A stretch of DNA of 64,000 nucleotides from Streptomyces sp. NBC_01429 (GCF_036231945.1 NZ_CP109599.1:3318501-3382500); one strand, 5' to 3'; shown: positions 35,083 to 43,702, counted from the first letter of the stretch. Notes: a model not told the origin generated them from the letters alone. Numbers and translations are program-made.

Positions 35083-35423
35083 GCCCCACCCCTCCCACCA
35101 CACAGTGACCAGCGGGGCATGCATCCCAGCACACAGCAGACGGAGCGCCGCTAAGCCGGGGCCGGGCCACCCCACACCACTGCCGCGCAGCCCCGCAGGG
35201 CGAACCAGCCCGACAGCCAGGGACCGGCCCGCACAACGATCCTGCCTTCCCTGGGGAACCCTCCCCCCGGGGCCGCCCCTCCCAAGTACCTGCACTTGCG
35301 CCGCAGGGCCGGGTGTCAAGGGTGACCGAAGGTCATCGCGCAGCGACGCGACGCAGGAGCGCCCTTTACACCCGGCCCTGCGGCGCGAAACTCAAACCGA
35401 GAGGGGCGGCCCCCACCCGCCAT
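35083..35423 (-). repeat. Inverted-repeat element, right arm
   Basis: The complement of the left arm; shared landmarks on the minus strand are GGTTTGAGTTTCGCGCC, GCGGCGCAAGTGCAGGTAC and GGGAAGGCAGGATCG, each also in the left arm on the plus strand. Confidence 0.8.
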
Positions 35424-35480
35424 CAACGCCCCCGTCCACCACGCTTACCCCTCGGTCCGAACCCGCAGCACGCAACGCAA

Positions 35481-35560
35481 CAGTGACCAGCGGGGCATGA
35501 AACCCAGCAAACATCCGGCCGTCAGCCGCCAAGACCACCCGGGCCACCCCACACAAAGTG
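35481..35560 (-). repeat. Partial third copy of the element
   Basis: CAGTGACCAGCGGGGCATG (35481-35499) and the following bases match the inner edge of the arms (M-K-P-S-K-H-P frame). The copy appears truncated at about 35560, where the next gene begins. Confidence 0.65.
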
Positions 35561-35830
35561 TGCGCCCCGCACGCACCGCCCACGCCGCCCGCCCCGCCCG
35601 CACCGCCCACGCCGCCCACGCCGCCCACGCCGCCCACGCCAAGCCCCGCACGCCGCCCCCGCACCAGCACGTACCTCGTCGTACTCGCGGTGATGGCGGC
35701 GCTGGGTGCGCTGTGCGTCACCCACCTGAGCCTGATCGAGACTGCGGCCCGGGCACACGTCGGCGTCGGACTGGCCCTGCTCACCGCAGGGTTCATCATC
35801 CTGTTCGTATTCCTGGTCGACTCTGCCTAG
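35558..35830 (+). CDS. Small membrane protein with Pro/Thr-rich repeat N-terminus
   Basis: 90 residues. The N-terminal ~30 residues are PPT/PPA triplets encoded by near-perfect 9-bp repeats (CCGCCCACG type); two transmembrane helices follow (~38-58: TYLVVLAVMAALGALCV; ~68-88: VGLALLTAGFIILFVFLV). It abuts the partial repeat copy, and its GTG start may have been created or displaced by it. A start nearer residue 36 cannot be excluded. It precedes the iminopeptidase gene by 50 bp. Confidence 0.65.
   Translation: MCAPHAPPTPPAPPAPPTPPTPPTPPTPSPARRPRTSTYLVVLAVMAALGALCVTHLSLIETAARAHVGVGLALLTAGFIILFVFLVDSA
35575..35650 (+). repeat. 9-bp microsatellite in coding sequence
   Basis: Eight or so tandem copies of a 9-bp unit (GCCCGCACC/GCCCACGCC variants) encode the PPA/PPT repeats of the membrane protein. 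Such arrays change length by slippage. Confidence 0.7.
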
Positions 35831-35879
35831 CGGGCCTGGAAGCAAGCCCCGTTCCGACCGCCCGACCCGGAAGGCGCCC

Positions 35880-36968
35880 ATGAGCCCTGCACACACCGCG
35901 AGCACCCCGAGCACCCCGAGCACCACCGACTCCCTCGCCCCCCAACCCCTCGCCCCCCACCCCCTCCACACCCTCTACCCGCCCATCGACCCCTACGACC
36001 ACGGCATGCTCGACGTCGGTGACGGCAACCTCGTCCACTGGGAGGTCTGCGGCAATCCGCAGGGCAAACCCGCGCTCGTCGTCCATGGCGGTCCCGGGTC
36101 CGGTTGCACCCCGTACGCCCGGCGGTTCTTCGACCCGGAGCGCTACCGCGTCGTCCTGTTCGACCAGCGCAACTGCGGGCGCAGCACACCGCACGCGAGC
36201 GATCCCGCCGTCGACATGCGCCACAACACCACCGACCACCTCATCGCCGACATGGAGCGGCTGCGCACCCGCCTCGGGATCGAACGCTGGCTTCTGTACG
36301 GCGGCTCCTGGGGCTCGACGCTGATCCTCGCGTACGCCGAACGCCATCCCGAACGCGTCTCGGAGATCGTCATCCCGTCCGTCACCACCACCCGCCGCTC
36401 CGAGATCGAGTGGCTGTACGGCGGCGCGGGGGCGGTCTTCCCGGCCGAGTGGCACCGTTTCCGTACCGGCGCCGGCCTCCCGGCGGACGACAGCAGGACC
36501 GGCTGGTCGGGGCCCGCCGCCGACCGGACCGGCGTGGTCCAGGAGACTCTGCGCGCGTACGCCCGCCTCACGGAGGACCCCGACCCCGCCGTGCGGGACC
36601 GGGCCACCGCCGACTGGGCCGCCTGGGAGGACGCCGTGCTCTCCCAGGAGCCGAACGGCTCCCCCACCATCTACGCCGACCGTCCCACGGCCGACCTCAA
36701 GGCGTTCGTACGGATCTGCGCGCACTACTTCTCGCACGGCGCCTGGCTGGAGGAGGGCGCGCTCCTGCGGGACGCGGGACGGCTGGCGGGCATCCCCGGT
36801 GTGCTCGTGCACGGCCGGCACGATCTGGCCGGGCCGCTCGGCACCGCCTGGGAGCTGGCCCGCGCCTGGCCCGGCGCGCGGCTGGCCGTCGTCCAGGACG
36901 CGGGCCACAAGGGCAGCGAGGCCCAGCGCGGCGAAGTGCGCGCCGCGCTCGACGCGTTCGCGAGCTGA
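35880..36968 (+). CDS. pip: Proline iminopeptidase
   Basis: 362 residues. An alpha/beta hydrolase of the S33 family: oxyanion motif HGGPGSG, FDQRNCGRS, nucleophile elbow GGSWGS, cap domain (~170-280), then HGRHDL with the acid Asp, and catalytic His in DAGHKG. It removes N-terminal proline from peptides in the cytoplasm. The first ~35 residues (Thr/Pro/Ala-rich) precede the usual start HPLHTLYPPIDPYDHG and may be an over-call; a later start is plausible but no Met is near. Confidence 0.92.
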   Translation: MSPAHTASTPSTPSTTDSLAPQPLAPHPLHTLYPPIDPYDHGMLDVGDGNLVHWEVCGNPQGKPALVVHGGPGSGCTPYARRFFDPERYRVVLFDQRNCGRSTPHASDPAVDMRHNTTDHLIADMERLRTRLGIERWLLYGGSWGSTLILAYAERHPERVSEIVIPSVTTTRRSEIEWLYGGAGAVFPAEWHRFRTGAGLPADDSRTGWSGPAADRTGVVQETLRAYARLTEDPDPAVRDRATADWAAWEDAVLSQEPNGSPTIYADRPTADLKAFVRICAHYFSHGAWLEEGALLRDAGRLAGIPGVLVHGRHDLAGPLGTAWELARAWPGARLAVVQDAGHKGSEAQRGEVRAALDAFAS

Positions 36969-37029
36969 CCCAAAGGCCCCCAAAGACCCCCGACGCCCCC
37001 AATGCCCCCGGCGCCCCCGATCCCCCCGA

Positions 37030-37071
37030 TGTCCCCGTCCTGACGGCCCGCCGACCGTCGGGACGGGGACA
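37030..37071. terminator. Terminator between convergent genes
   Basis: TGTCCCCGTCC (37030-37040) pairs with GGACGGGGACA (37061-37071), and an inner GACGG/CCGTC stem extends it. It can serve both the iminopeptidase and the convergent secreted protein gene. Confidence 0.75.
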
Positions 37072-37098
37072 GCCGGAACGAGCCGCCCGCCCGCTACC

Positions 37099-37473
37099 TC
37101 ACGAGGGGGTTCCGCCCGCAAAGATCACCTGGGCCCCCAGGTCGCACCAGACCGTGGACGTACCACCCGACGCGGCACGATTGCCGAAGTGCCGGTAGAC
37201 GAGATCGCCCTTCTTGCAGTCGATGATGCCCGTGAAGGTGGACCCGTTGCAGGTGATGGCCGCCCCCTTGTGGCCGCCGCTGCCGGTCTGAAGCCGGTGG
37301 GTACAGGTGAGCGCGGTGGGGGCGGAGGGGGCGGTGAGCGCGGTGGGGGCACTGGAGGCAGCGGGGAACTCCGGCGCGGCCGTCGCCGGCGCCGCCGTGA
37401 TCAGCAGCCCGCCCGCGCCAAGGGCCAGCGTCGCGCCGATGGCGGCGATGGTGCGTCGTGCACGAGAAATCAA
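37099..37473 (-). CDS. Small secreted protein
   Basis: 124 residues from TTG 37473, chosen because GGAGG lies 5 bases upstream and a signal peptide follows at once (MISRARRTIAAIG, hydrophobic core, ATAAPE). The mature part begins with an Ala/Pro/Thr linker, then a compact domain with four cysteines (LTCTHRL, AITCNGS, IIDCKKG, TVWCDLG) that could form two disulphides. Family not recognised; small cysteine-containing secreted proteins of this form are common in Streptomyces. Confidence 0.75.
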   Translation of the reverse strand: MISRARRTIAAIGATLALGAGGLLITAAPATAAPEFPAASSAPTALTAPSAPTALTCTHRLQTGSGGHKGAAITCNGSTFTGIIDCKKGDLVYRHFGNRAASGGTSTVWCDLGAQVIFAGGTPS

Positions 37474-37740
37474 GGAAACCTCCGGTGTTCCGGTGTGATG
37501 ACGGGACACGAGGGACCGACGCGCCCAGCCACTCAGCCACTCAGCCACTCGACTCGGCCGTTCGGTCACTCAGGGTTGAGGTTGATCACAGAGAGGGGTC
37601 GCCATGCCTGACCTGTGAACAATGGCTTGAAAGCATGCAATCGACCGATTTATGACAGCGCTCGCGGGCCGCCACGCAGGCCGCCACAAGGCGTAGTCGG
37701 TCTTGCCTTGAGTGCGCTCGAACGAGTTGGCTGTGGAGTC

Positions 37741-38727
37741 ATGAAGTACACGCAGCTCGGACGCACCGGACTCAAGGTCAGCCGACTCGTCCTCGGGACG
37801 ATGAACTTCGGCCCTCTCACCAATGAGGCCGACAGCCACGCGATCATGGACGCCGCTCTCGACGCGGGTATCAATTTCTTCGACACCGCCAATGTCTACG
37901 GGTGGGGCGAGAACAGGGGCCGTACGGAGGAGATCCTCGGCACCTGGTTCGCCAAGGGCGGCGACCGCCGCGACAAGGTCGTGCTCGCCACCAAGGTCTA
38001 CGGGAACATGAGCAAGTCGGACGGCGAGGCGTGGCCCAACCACGACAAGCTCTCGGCCCTCAACATCCGCCGCGCGGTCGACGCCAGCCTCAAGCGGCTC
38101 CAGACCGACCACATCGACCTTTACCAGTTCCACCACATCGACCGCGCCACCCCGGTCGAGGAGATCTGGCAGGCCATCGACACCCTGATCCAGCAGGGCA
38201 AGATCCTCTACGCGGGCTCCTCCAACTTCCCCGGCTGGAAGATCGCCCAGACCAACGAGACGGCCCGCCGCCTCGGCTCGTACGGCCTCGTCAGCGAGCA
38301 GTGCCTGTACAACCTCGTCGAGCGCCGCGCCGAGATGGAGGTGATCCCCGCCGCGCAGGAGTACGGCCTCGGGGTCATCCCGTGGTCGCCGCTGGGCGGC
38401 GGGCTGCTGGGCGGCGCGATCCGCAAGGAGCGCGAGGGCGGATCGAGCAGCCGGTCGGCCGACAAGCTGGCCGATTCGCCGCTGCGCGCGCAGGTCCAGG
38501 CGTACGAGGACCTGCTCGACAAGCACGGCATCGACCCGGGCGAGGCCGCTCTGGCCTGGCTGCTGACCCGCCCCGGCGTGACGGGCCCGATCGTCGGGCC
38601 GCGCACGGCGGAGCAGTTGGAGTCGGCGCTGCGGGCGGTCGAGCTGGAGCTGTCCGAGGAGGTCCTGTCCTCGCTGGACGAGATCTTCCCGGGCCCGGGG
38701 CCGTCGCCCGAGGCGTTCGCCTGGTAG
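37741..38727 (+). CDS. Aldo/keto reductase
   Basis: 328 residues. The AKR tetrad is visible: Asp and Tyr in FFDTANVYG, Lys in LATKVYG and His in QFHHID. The N-terminal MKYTQLGRTGLKVSRLVLGTM and C-terminal GPIVGPRTAEQL are typical. The TIM-barrel, NADPH-dependent enzyme reduces aldehydes or ketones; its substrate is unknown. It stands alone with a short upstream AT-containing region after 37570. Confidence 0.92.
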   Translation: MKYTQLGRTGLKVSRLVLGTMNFGPLTNEADSHAIMDAALDAGINFFDTANVYGWGENRGRTEEILGTWFAKGGDRRDKVVLATKVYGNMSKSDGEAWPNHDKLSALNIRRAVDASLKRLQTDHIDLYQFHHIDRATPVEEIWQAIDTLIQQGKILYAGSSNFPGWKIAQTNETARRLGSYGLVSEQCLYNLVERRAEMEVIPAAQEYGLGVIPWSPLGGGLLGGAIRKEREGGSSSRSADKLADSPLRAQVQAYEDLLDKHGIDPGEAALAWLLTRPGVTGPIVGPRTAEQLESALRAVELELSEEVLSSLDEIFPGPGPSPEAFAW

Positions 38728-39106
38728 CAGGCGGCCGGCTGGGGCCTCTCGTCTGGATCTTGCCGGGCTCGCGGGCTCCGGTGCCGCGCCCGATCCGGAC
38801 GAAAGGCCCCGGCCAGGGTCTGTCGCGAAAGTGGATCCAGGTCGTAGATCGAGCGGTCCGTGCGACGTGGCGGTCTGCCGAACGGCCAGTGGGAGCGTCA
38901 GCAGAATCTAGAGAATCAATTGACTTCTCGTGATTCCCTCTTAGGGTTGGGGAGAGTCGCAGACTTCAGGCGGCCCTGAGCGGGTGACGGCTGCCCAGGG
39001 GCGAGCACAGTCGGCGTCAGGGCCCAGTGGACTCCCGCTGCTCTCGCGTGACTCGGCAGAACGAGCCACGGCGCTTCCTCTCCATCCGGCCGACGGAGGT
39101 CATTCC
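38728..39106. other. Intergenic region with likely VOC-gene promoter
   Basis: No gene seen. A GC-rich imperfect hairpin lies near 38736-38813 (possible terminator). TCTGTCGCGAAAGTGG near 38819 resembles an IS-end sequence, but no partner end was found. The promoter of the VOC gene lies at 38920-38947, inside an inverted repeat. Confidence 0.45.
38913..38947 (+). promoter_or_regulatory. Promoter and overlapping inverted repeat of the VOC gene
   Basis: -35 TTGACT (38920-38925) and -10 TAGGGT (38942-38947), 16-bp spacer. GAATCA (38913-38918) and TGATTC (38931-38936) form a dyad spanning the -35, a plausible operator for the GntR regulator nearby. Confidence 0.5.
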
Positions 39107-39649
39107 ATGAGCGCACGACTGCCGCTTCGCCTGCACCACTACGGCTGGATAGTCGACGATCAAGAAGTCAACCGGCAGTTCTATGAGGACGTCATAGGTC
39201 TGCCTCTGCTCGCCACCTGGACCGAGATCGAGGCGATCAACGGGTCCGAGTACGCGCTGTCCCACACCTTCTACGGTTTGGCTGACGGAAGCGCCCTGGC
39301 CTTCTTCCAGATGGGTGACCCTCAGGCCCAGCAGCAGTTCAAGCCCGAGTTCGGCCCCACCCCGATGCGCCACGTCGCCCTGAAGGTCGAGCGGGAGACC
39401 CAGGACGCCATTCGAGAGCGCCTCGCTGGGGCCGGCTACGCAGAGCCCAGCACGTTCGTGGTGGATCACGGCTACTGCGTCTCGCTCTACACAGTGGATC
39501 CGAACGGGTTGCAACTCGAGTTCACTGTCGACCATCCCGACGTGGAACGCATCAACGCCGAGCGGCTTCGCACGGCGCACGCCGATCTTGCCCGCTGGCT
39601 CGACGGTGACCACAGCAGCAACAACGCGTGGCGCACCCAGGCGCCCTGA
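39107..39649 (+). CDS. VOC-family (glyoxalase/dioxygenase-like) protein
   Basis: 180 residues; CGGAGG precedes ATG 39107. Start RLHHYGWIVDDQEVNRQFYEDVIGLPLL, centre MRHVALKVE and end LQLEFTVDH give the paired betaalphabetabetabeta modules with metal ligands His, His and Glu. It may be a dioxygenase, lyase or resistance protein. A GntR-type regulator follows on the opposite strand (40009). Substrate unknown. Confidence 0.88.
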   Translation: MSARLPLRLHHYGWIVDDQEVNRQFYEDVIGLPLLATWTEIEAINGSEYALSHTFYGLADGSALAFFQMGDPQAQQQFKPEFGPTPMRHVALKVERETQDAIRERLAGAGYAEPSTFVVDHGYCVSLYTVDPNGLQLEFTVDHPDVERINAERLRTAHADLARWLDGDHSSNNAWRTQAP

Positions 39650-40008
39650 AGGCCGGACGAGTTCTGTCACACGCTGTTGACCGGCGACCGCGCGAGCGAG
39701 CCTCCTCATCGCGGCAGCTTGCCTCTCGGACTTCCGCAGACCTCACGAGCGAGCTGACGGGGTGGGCTCGGCCCGAGGGCAGCAACGCGAGGCAACCACC
39801 CGAGCTGAACACGGGGATGCCCTGCCAGGTCGACCGGACCATCCCCTGCTCAGTGCGCGTCCATCGGCGCTTCCTCCCGAAGGGGAGGGAAGAAACGATC
39901 GTGCCGGCCGGTCCCAGGGGCCGACACGTATGGCTGCCGGCGACGTCTGGTGGAATTCTCCGCGCCTCAAGCAGGCCGGCCGGTGCCGTGTGAACGCGGG
40001 GGGGAAGA
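39650..40008. other. Intergenic region, no gene seen
   Basis: About 360 bp with GC content like its surroundings but no coherent frame. I see no gene or repeat. Confidence 0.4.
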
Positions 40009-40689
40009 TCAGTTGTGTGCTTCCACCGGGGCGATCACTTCGCTCAATGCGTCAGTGGTGCGCTGAATGTGTTGAGCGGTCAGGCACGCTGCGGTCAACT
40101 CGTCGCGAGCCACCACTGCGTCGAGGATCTGGCGGTGTTCGAGGGCGGCGTCGCGGTCGGTGTCCAAGGAGGTCGCCCCGGGCGCCCACCGGTAGAGCGA
40201 AGCGGACTCCCGCAGGGACGTGGCGACGGACAGGAGCGTTCCATTCCGGCAGCCTTGCAGAGTCGCGGCGTGGAACGCCTCGTGCGCGTCCGCCCAGGCT
40301 TCGTTCAGCTTCCCGGCCTTCGTCACCCTGGGCGTCTGGACGAGAGTGTGGTGAGCGGCGATCACCGAGGATTCCCATTCCAGGTCGCCACGCGCGATCG
40401 CATGGCGAATGAGAACGCCCTCGATCTCGATCCTGGCCTCGGTGATCTCTCGGAACTCGACCAGGGTCAGCGTGCGAACGCGGAAGCCCTGTTGCGGGAG
40501 GGCCACGGCCAGGCCCTGCTCAGCCAAACGTACGAGAGCCTCGCGGACGACCGACTGACTGACGGTGAAGCGGTTGGCCAGATCGACGAAACGCAGGCGG
40601 GAACCCGGCGGGAGCGTGCCGCGCAGGATCTCCCCGCGGACTCTCTCGTAGACAAGCTCGGACCGGGTGGTCGAGGTTCGGCTGGGCAT
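40009..40689 (-). CDS. GntR-family regulator (FadR/FCD type)
   Basis: 226 residues. An N-terminal winged helix (VYERVRGEILRGTLPPGSRL, then VSQSVVREALVRLAEQGL) is followed by the FCD helical ligand domain (~85-215, with metal-site residues in EAFHAATLQG and HRQILDAV). It is convergent with the VOC gene; its own promoter region overlaps an IS remnant. The dyad before the VOC gene is a plausible target. Ligand likely an organic acid, by family. Confidence 0.9.
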   Translation of the reverse strand: MPSRTSTTRSELVYERVRGEILRGTLPPGSRLRFVDLANRFTVSQSVVREALVRLAEQGLAVALPQQGFRVRTLTLVEFREITEARIEIEGVLIRHAIARGDLEWESSVIAAHHTLVQTPRVTKAGKLNEAWADAHEAFHAATLQGCRNGTLLSVATSLRESASLYRWAPGATSLDTDRDAALEHRQILDAVVARDELTAACLTAQHIQRTTDALSEVIAPVEAHN

Positions 40690-40799
40690 GGGCTGATTCT
40701 ATCTGGCACCGGGAATGGGGAACTATCTCGTGATACTGGTCTGGTTCGTCACTTCCAGGACCTGTCGTCAGACGTCACGCCCACGGCGGGAGTGATGCG

Positions 40800-40900
40800 A
40801 GGGCGATGGCTGCTTCCCAGGGCTCGGGCAAAGGCGAGCTGACGGCCGAGTCCGTCGCAGGCCAGGTGAGTCTTGCTGGTCGGACCGGCTCCGGCCCGAC
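40800..40900 (-). mobile_element. IS5-like transposase remnant
   Basis: A short segment translates to GPTSKTHLACDGLGRQLAF, matching the conserved TSKIHLACDG...G core of IS5-family transposases. Nothing before or after it continues the reading frame, and no ends were found. It is a decayed piece. Confidence 0.6.
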
Positions 40901-40997
40901 CGGGGGAGGGTCGAAGCGCCGAGGCGAAGCGAGTGCGGCGCACCGGACGTCGCGAACCCCGCCCTCCGGGCGGACGGCGCCATGTGCCGGACACGGC

Positions 40998-41084
40998 CTA
41001 GCCGACAGCGGCCGCCACGGCGATGATCGCGAACATCAGCACAAGCACGCCGGCCATGATGCGGTTACGGGTTTTGGGGTCCAC
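40998..41084 (-). CDS. 28-residue membrane protein
   Basis: GTG 41084 opens VDPKTRNRIMAGVLVLMF, a charged head and a single transmembrane helix, then VAAAVG and a stop. GC3 bias is normal. I recall near-identical tiny proteins in other Streptomyces, unchecked. It is below usual gene-caller length limits. Function unknown. Confidence 0.6.
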   Translation of the reverse strand: MDPKTRNRIMAGVLVLMFAIIAVAAAVG

Positions 41085-41093
41085 GCGTCGAGC

Positions 41094-41252
41094 CTAACGG
41101 CCGCAGGTGGCAGCACCGTCGCCCGGGTGCCCCCGCGCGGCCCTGCCCAGGCGGCAGCGCGCGATCGTTTCGTACGAGGGCCGCTCCCCCGGCTCCCCGG
41201 AGACCGGCAGCCGGCTGTGGACGAGAGCCAGCTCGCGCACCTCCCGAGGCAT
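41094..41252 (-). CDS. Possible small ORF upstream of the 28-residue protein
   Basis: 52 residues from ATG 41252, preceded by GAGGAG; a longer start at 41270 is possible. PREVRELALVHSRLPVSG then GERPSYETIARCRLG has plausible composition and high GC3. The stop is 9 bp before the small membrane gene. No family recognised; could be spurious. Confidence 0.35.
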   Translation of the reverse strand: MPREVRELALVHSRLPVSGEPGERPSYETIARCRLGRAARGHPGDGAATCGR

Positions 41253-41313
41253 GGGGCTCCTCACGCTCATGGAAACGATTCCGACAGGTTCCCTCGCGGC
41301 TGAGCCCGGAAAA

Positions 41314-41354
41314 GCGGCGGCCCCGACCGGAACCCGCCCGGTCGGGGCCGCCGC
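41314..41354 (-). terminator. Strong terminator of the MarR-MFS operon
   Basis: GCGGCGGCCCCGACCGG (41314-41330) and its complement (41338-41354) form a perfect 17-bp stem with a 7-nt loop, directly after the MFS stop. Confidence 0.9.
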
Positions 41355-41358
41355 ACGC

Positions 41359-42888
41359 TCACGCGGCCGTCGCCAGCTCGCGTTCCTTCGGTACGAACGC
41401 CATGTGCGGGCGTCCGCCGCGCAGGTCGACCTTCAGCCGTACCCCCGCCACCCGGGTCAGCACCAGACCGACGGCCGCCGCCGCGATCAGGGAGACCACG
41501 CCGCCCGCAGCAAAGCCGATGCGGGCGCCGTAGGTATCGGTGACCCAGCCGAGGAGCGGGCCGCCTATGGGGGTCCCGCCGACGAAGACCATCATGTAGA
41601 GGCTCATCACCCGGCCGCGCATCTCCGGGTCGGAGGCCATCTGGACGCTCGTGTTGGCGCTGACGTTGACCGTCAGGCCGATCATGCCGATCGGCAGGAG
41701 CAGCAGCGAGAACAGCCAGACGGACGGCGAGACGGAGACCAGGATCTCCAGCAGGCCGAACCCCATCGCCGCGAGGACCAGCATCAGGATCCGGCTGGAG
41801 CGGCGGCGGGCGGAGAGCAGGGCGCCCGCGAGAGAGCCCGCCGCCATCAGGATGTTGAAGAAGGCGTACATGCCGGCGCCGCCGTGGAAGATCTCGTGGG
41901 CGAAGGCCGTCAGCCAGATCGGGAAGTTGAAGCCGAACGTGCCGACGAAACCGACCAGGACGATGGGCCAGATCAGTTCGGGACGTCCGCGCACATAGCG
42001 CAGCCCCTCCCTGAGCTGGCCCTTTCCGCGTGGGACGAGGACGGACTTGTGCAGCTCGTGCTGGCGCATCAGGAGGAGTCCGGCCAGCGGGGCGATGAAG
42101 GACAGGCCGTTCAGCATGAAGGCCCAGCCACTGCCGACCGTGGTGATCAGTACGCCCGCCACCGCCGGGCCGATGAGCCGGGCGGACTGGAAGTTGGCCG
42201 AGTTGAGGCTGACCGCGTTGCGCAGTTGGTCGGGGCCGACCATCTCGGAGACGAAGGACTGCCGGGTGGGGTTGTCGATGACCGTGACCATGCCGAGCAT
42301 GAAGGCGATCAGATAGACGTGCCAGACCTGGACGTGCCCGGAGAGGGTCAGTACGGCGAGGGAGATCCCGCACAGCGCCATCGCGCTCTGGGTGAAGAGC
42401 AGGAGCTGACGCTTGGGGTAGCGGTCGGCGATGACTCCGCCGTACAGGCCGAAGAGCAGCATCGGCAGGAACTGGAGGGCTGTCGTGATGCCGACGGCCG
42501 CCGATGACCCGGTGAGGCTGAGGACCAGCCAGTCCTGGGTGATGCGGGACATCCACGTACCGATGTTGGAGACGACGGCGCCCGTCGCGAACAGACGGTA
42601 GTTGCGGATCTTCAGCGACGAGAAGGTGCCGCCGCTGCCGCCGGTTCCGGCCTCGCGCGTCTCGGCCGTCTCGGCCGGTGCCTCGGAGGTGGTGACATCG
42701 GGTGTGACGACGTCACGTGCGGTGGCGTCGGGCGCGGTGCCCTCGGGTGTGGTGGCCTCGGGCCCGGTCCGGCCGTCCCGTATCGGGCTTCCGGGGGCCG
42801 GGCTGTCATGCGTGGTGCTGTCGTGCGTCCTGCTGTCGTGGGTGGATTTCGGTGCGGGGGCGGAGTCTGCTCCGGATCCCGTACTCAA
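41359..42888 (-). CDS. MFS transporter (enterobactin-exporter-like family)
   Basis: 509 residues from TTG 42888, after AGGAGG at 11 bases; the ATG 42972 would overlap MarR by 55 bp. An acidic, Thr/Ser/Pro-rich N-terminal tail (~75 residues) precedes about 12 transmembrane helices (first NYRLFATGAVVSNIGTWMS). Loop motif GVIADRYPKRQ is the MFS motif A. Such exporters, often under MarR control, remove drugs or siderophores. It follows MarR in one operon. Confidence 0.88.
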   Translation of the reverse strand: MSTGSGADSAPAPKSTHDSRTHDSTTHDSPAPGSPIRDGRTGPEATTPEGTAPDATARDVVTPDVTTSEAPAETAETREAGTGGSGGTFSSLKIRNYRLFATGAVVSNIGTWMSRITQDWLVLSLTGSSAAVGITTALQFLPMLLFGLYGGVIADRYPKRQLLLFTQSAMALCGISLAVLTLSGHVQVWHVYLIAFMLGMVTVIDNPTRQSFVSEMVGPDQLRNAVSLNSANFQSARLIGPAVAGVLITTVGSGWAFMLNGLSFIAPLAGLLLMRQHELHKSVLVPRGKGQLREGLRYVRGRPELIWPIVLVGFVGTFGFNFPIWLTAFAHEIFHGGAGMYAFFNILMAAGSLAGALLSARRRSSRILMLVLAAMGFGLLEILVSVSPSVWLFSLLLLPIGMIGLTVNVSANTSVQMASDPEMRGRVMSLYMMVFVGGTPIGGPLLGWVTDTYGARIGFAAGGVVSLIAAAAVGLVLTRVAGVRLKVDLRGGRPHMAFVPKERELATAA

Positions 42889-42917
42889 TGGGGGTTCGCC
42901 TCCTGACGGCGCGCGGA

Positions 42918-43364
42918 TTACAAATGGGCGAGCTTCTCCAGCACGGGGGCGGCAGCGCGCAGCTTCGCCCACTCGTCCTCGTCCAGGCCCTCGGCGAGGG
43001 ACGCCAGCCAGACGTTGCGCTTGCGGCGGCTCTCTTCGAGCATCGCCTCGGCCTGCTCGGTCTGGCTGACCACCTTCTGCCGACGGTCGTCGGGGTGCGG
43101 CTCCAGCCTGACGAGACCCTTCGCTTCGAGCAGCGCCACGATGCGGGTCATCGACGGCGGCTGCACGTGCTCCTTGCGGGCCAGCTCGCCCGGGGTGGCC
43201 GAGCCACAGCGGGCGAGGGTGCCCAGCACCGACATCTCGGTCGGGCTCAGCGATTCGTCCACACGCTGGTGCTTCAGACGCCGGCCCAGCCGCATGACGG
43301 CGGAGCGGAGAGCGTTCACGGCGGCGTCGTTCTCGTTGTCGTCGCCGTGGGGCAGGTCAGACAT
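42918..43364 (-). CDS. MarR-family transcriptional regulator
   Basis: 148 residues. A winged helix is clear: LSPTEMSVLGTLARCG, TPGELARKEHVQPPSMTRIV, ALLEAKGLVRLEPHPDDRR. MarR proteins repress efflux genes until phenolic ligands bind. It lies immediately upstream of the MFS gene, and the region 43365-43420 (GTTAGGTTAACTCATTACC) holds palindromic bases fitting its own operator. Divergent to a small RHH gene. Confidence 0.92.
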   Translation of the reverse strand: MSDLPHGDDNENDAAVNALRSAVMRLGRRLKHQRVDESLSPTEMSVLGTLARCGSATPGELARKEHVQPPSMTRIVALLEAKGLVRLEPHPDDRRQKVVSQTEQAEAMLEESRRKRNVWLASLAEGLDEDEWAKLRAAAPVLEKLAHL

Positions 43365-43519
43365 GTTTGTTAGGTTAACTCATTACCCATGCTAAATACC
43401 ACCGGGAAGACGACACCCTCTCACGGCACCTCGTACCGTGACCGGGCAGTCACTCGTACGAGTGAGCTTGCTCCGGAAAGTGTCGCGACGAGCCGCAATC
43501 AACCCTGAACCTGGTCCGT

Positions 43520-43702
43520 ATGGGATCGACAGTGCTCAGCCTGCGGATAGATGGTGAGCTGCTCGACCGGCTCCGGCAGCATGCCGCCAGACGCGGAATG
43601 AGCGTCCAGGACTATGTGGCCCAGACGCTCATTCGCGATGATTTCGACGAACGCTTCAAAGTGGCGGTCGACGAGACGGAGAAGTTCTACGGCGTGACGT
43701 GA
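43520..43702 (+). CDS. Ribbon-helix-helix DNA-binding protein
   Basis: 60 residues. TVLSLRIDGELLDRLRQHAARRGMSVQDYV is the RHH (CopG/Arc) pattern: one strand then two helices. RHH proteins are often antitoxins; no toxin gene is adjacent. ATG 43520 is used, while GTG 43532 is also possible. Its last residues are acidic (DETEKFYGVT). Target unknown. Confidence 0.8.
   Translation: MGSTVLSLRIDGELLDRLRQHAARRGMSVQDYVAQTLIRDDFDERFKVAVDETEKFYGVT

Larger units (their letters stand above)
34396..35557. other. Non-coding region dominated by inverted repeats
   Basis: About 1.16 kb with no supported gene. It holds two inverted arms of about 340 bp (34477-34812 and 35083-35423) and a partial third copy (35481-35560). 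Between the arms lies a unique segment (34813-35082) without clear content. Confidence 0.7.

Noticed and set aside
34477..35423. The long inverted repeat as an rRNA or tRNA cluster
   Set aside because: No conserved rRNA helices, and the arms are complementary copies rather than a folded single RNA.
38815..38880. Possible IS end at TCTGTCGCGAAAGTGG
   Set aside because: No matching opposite end or target duplication could be found nearby.
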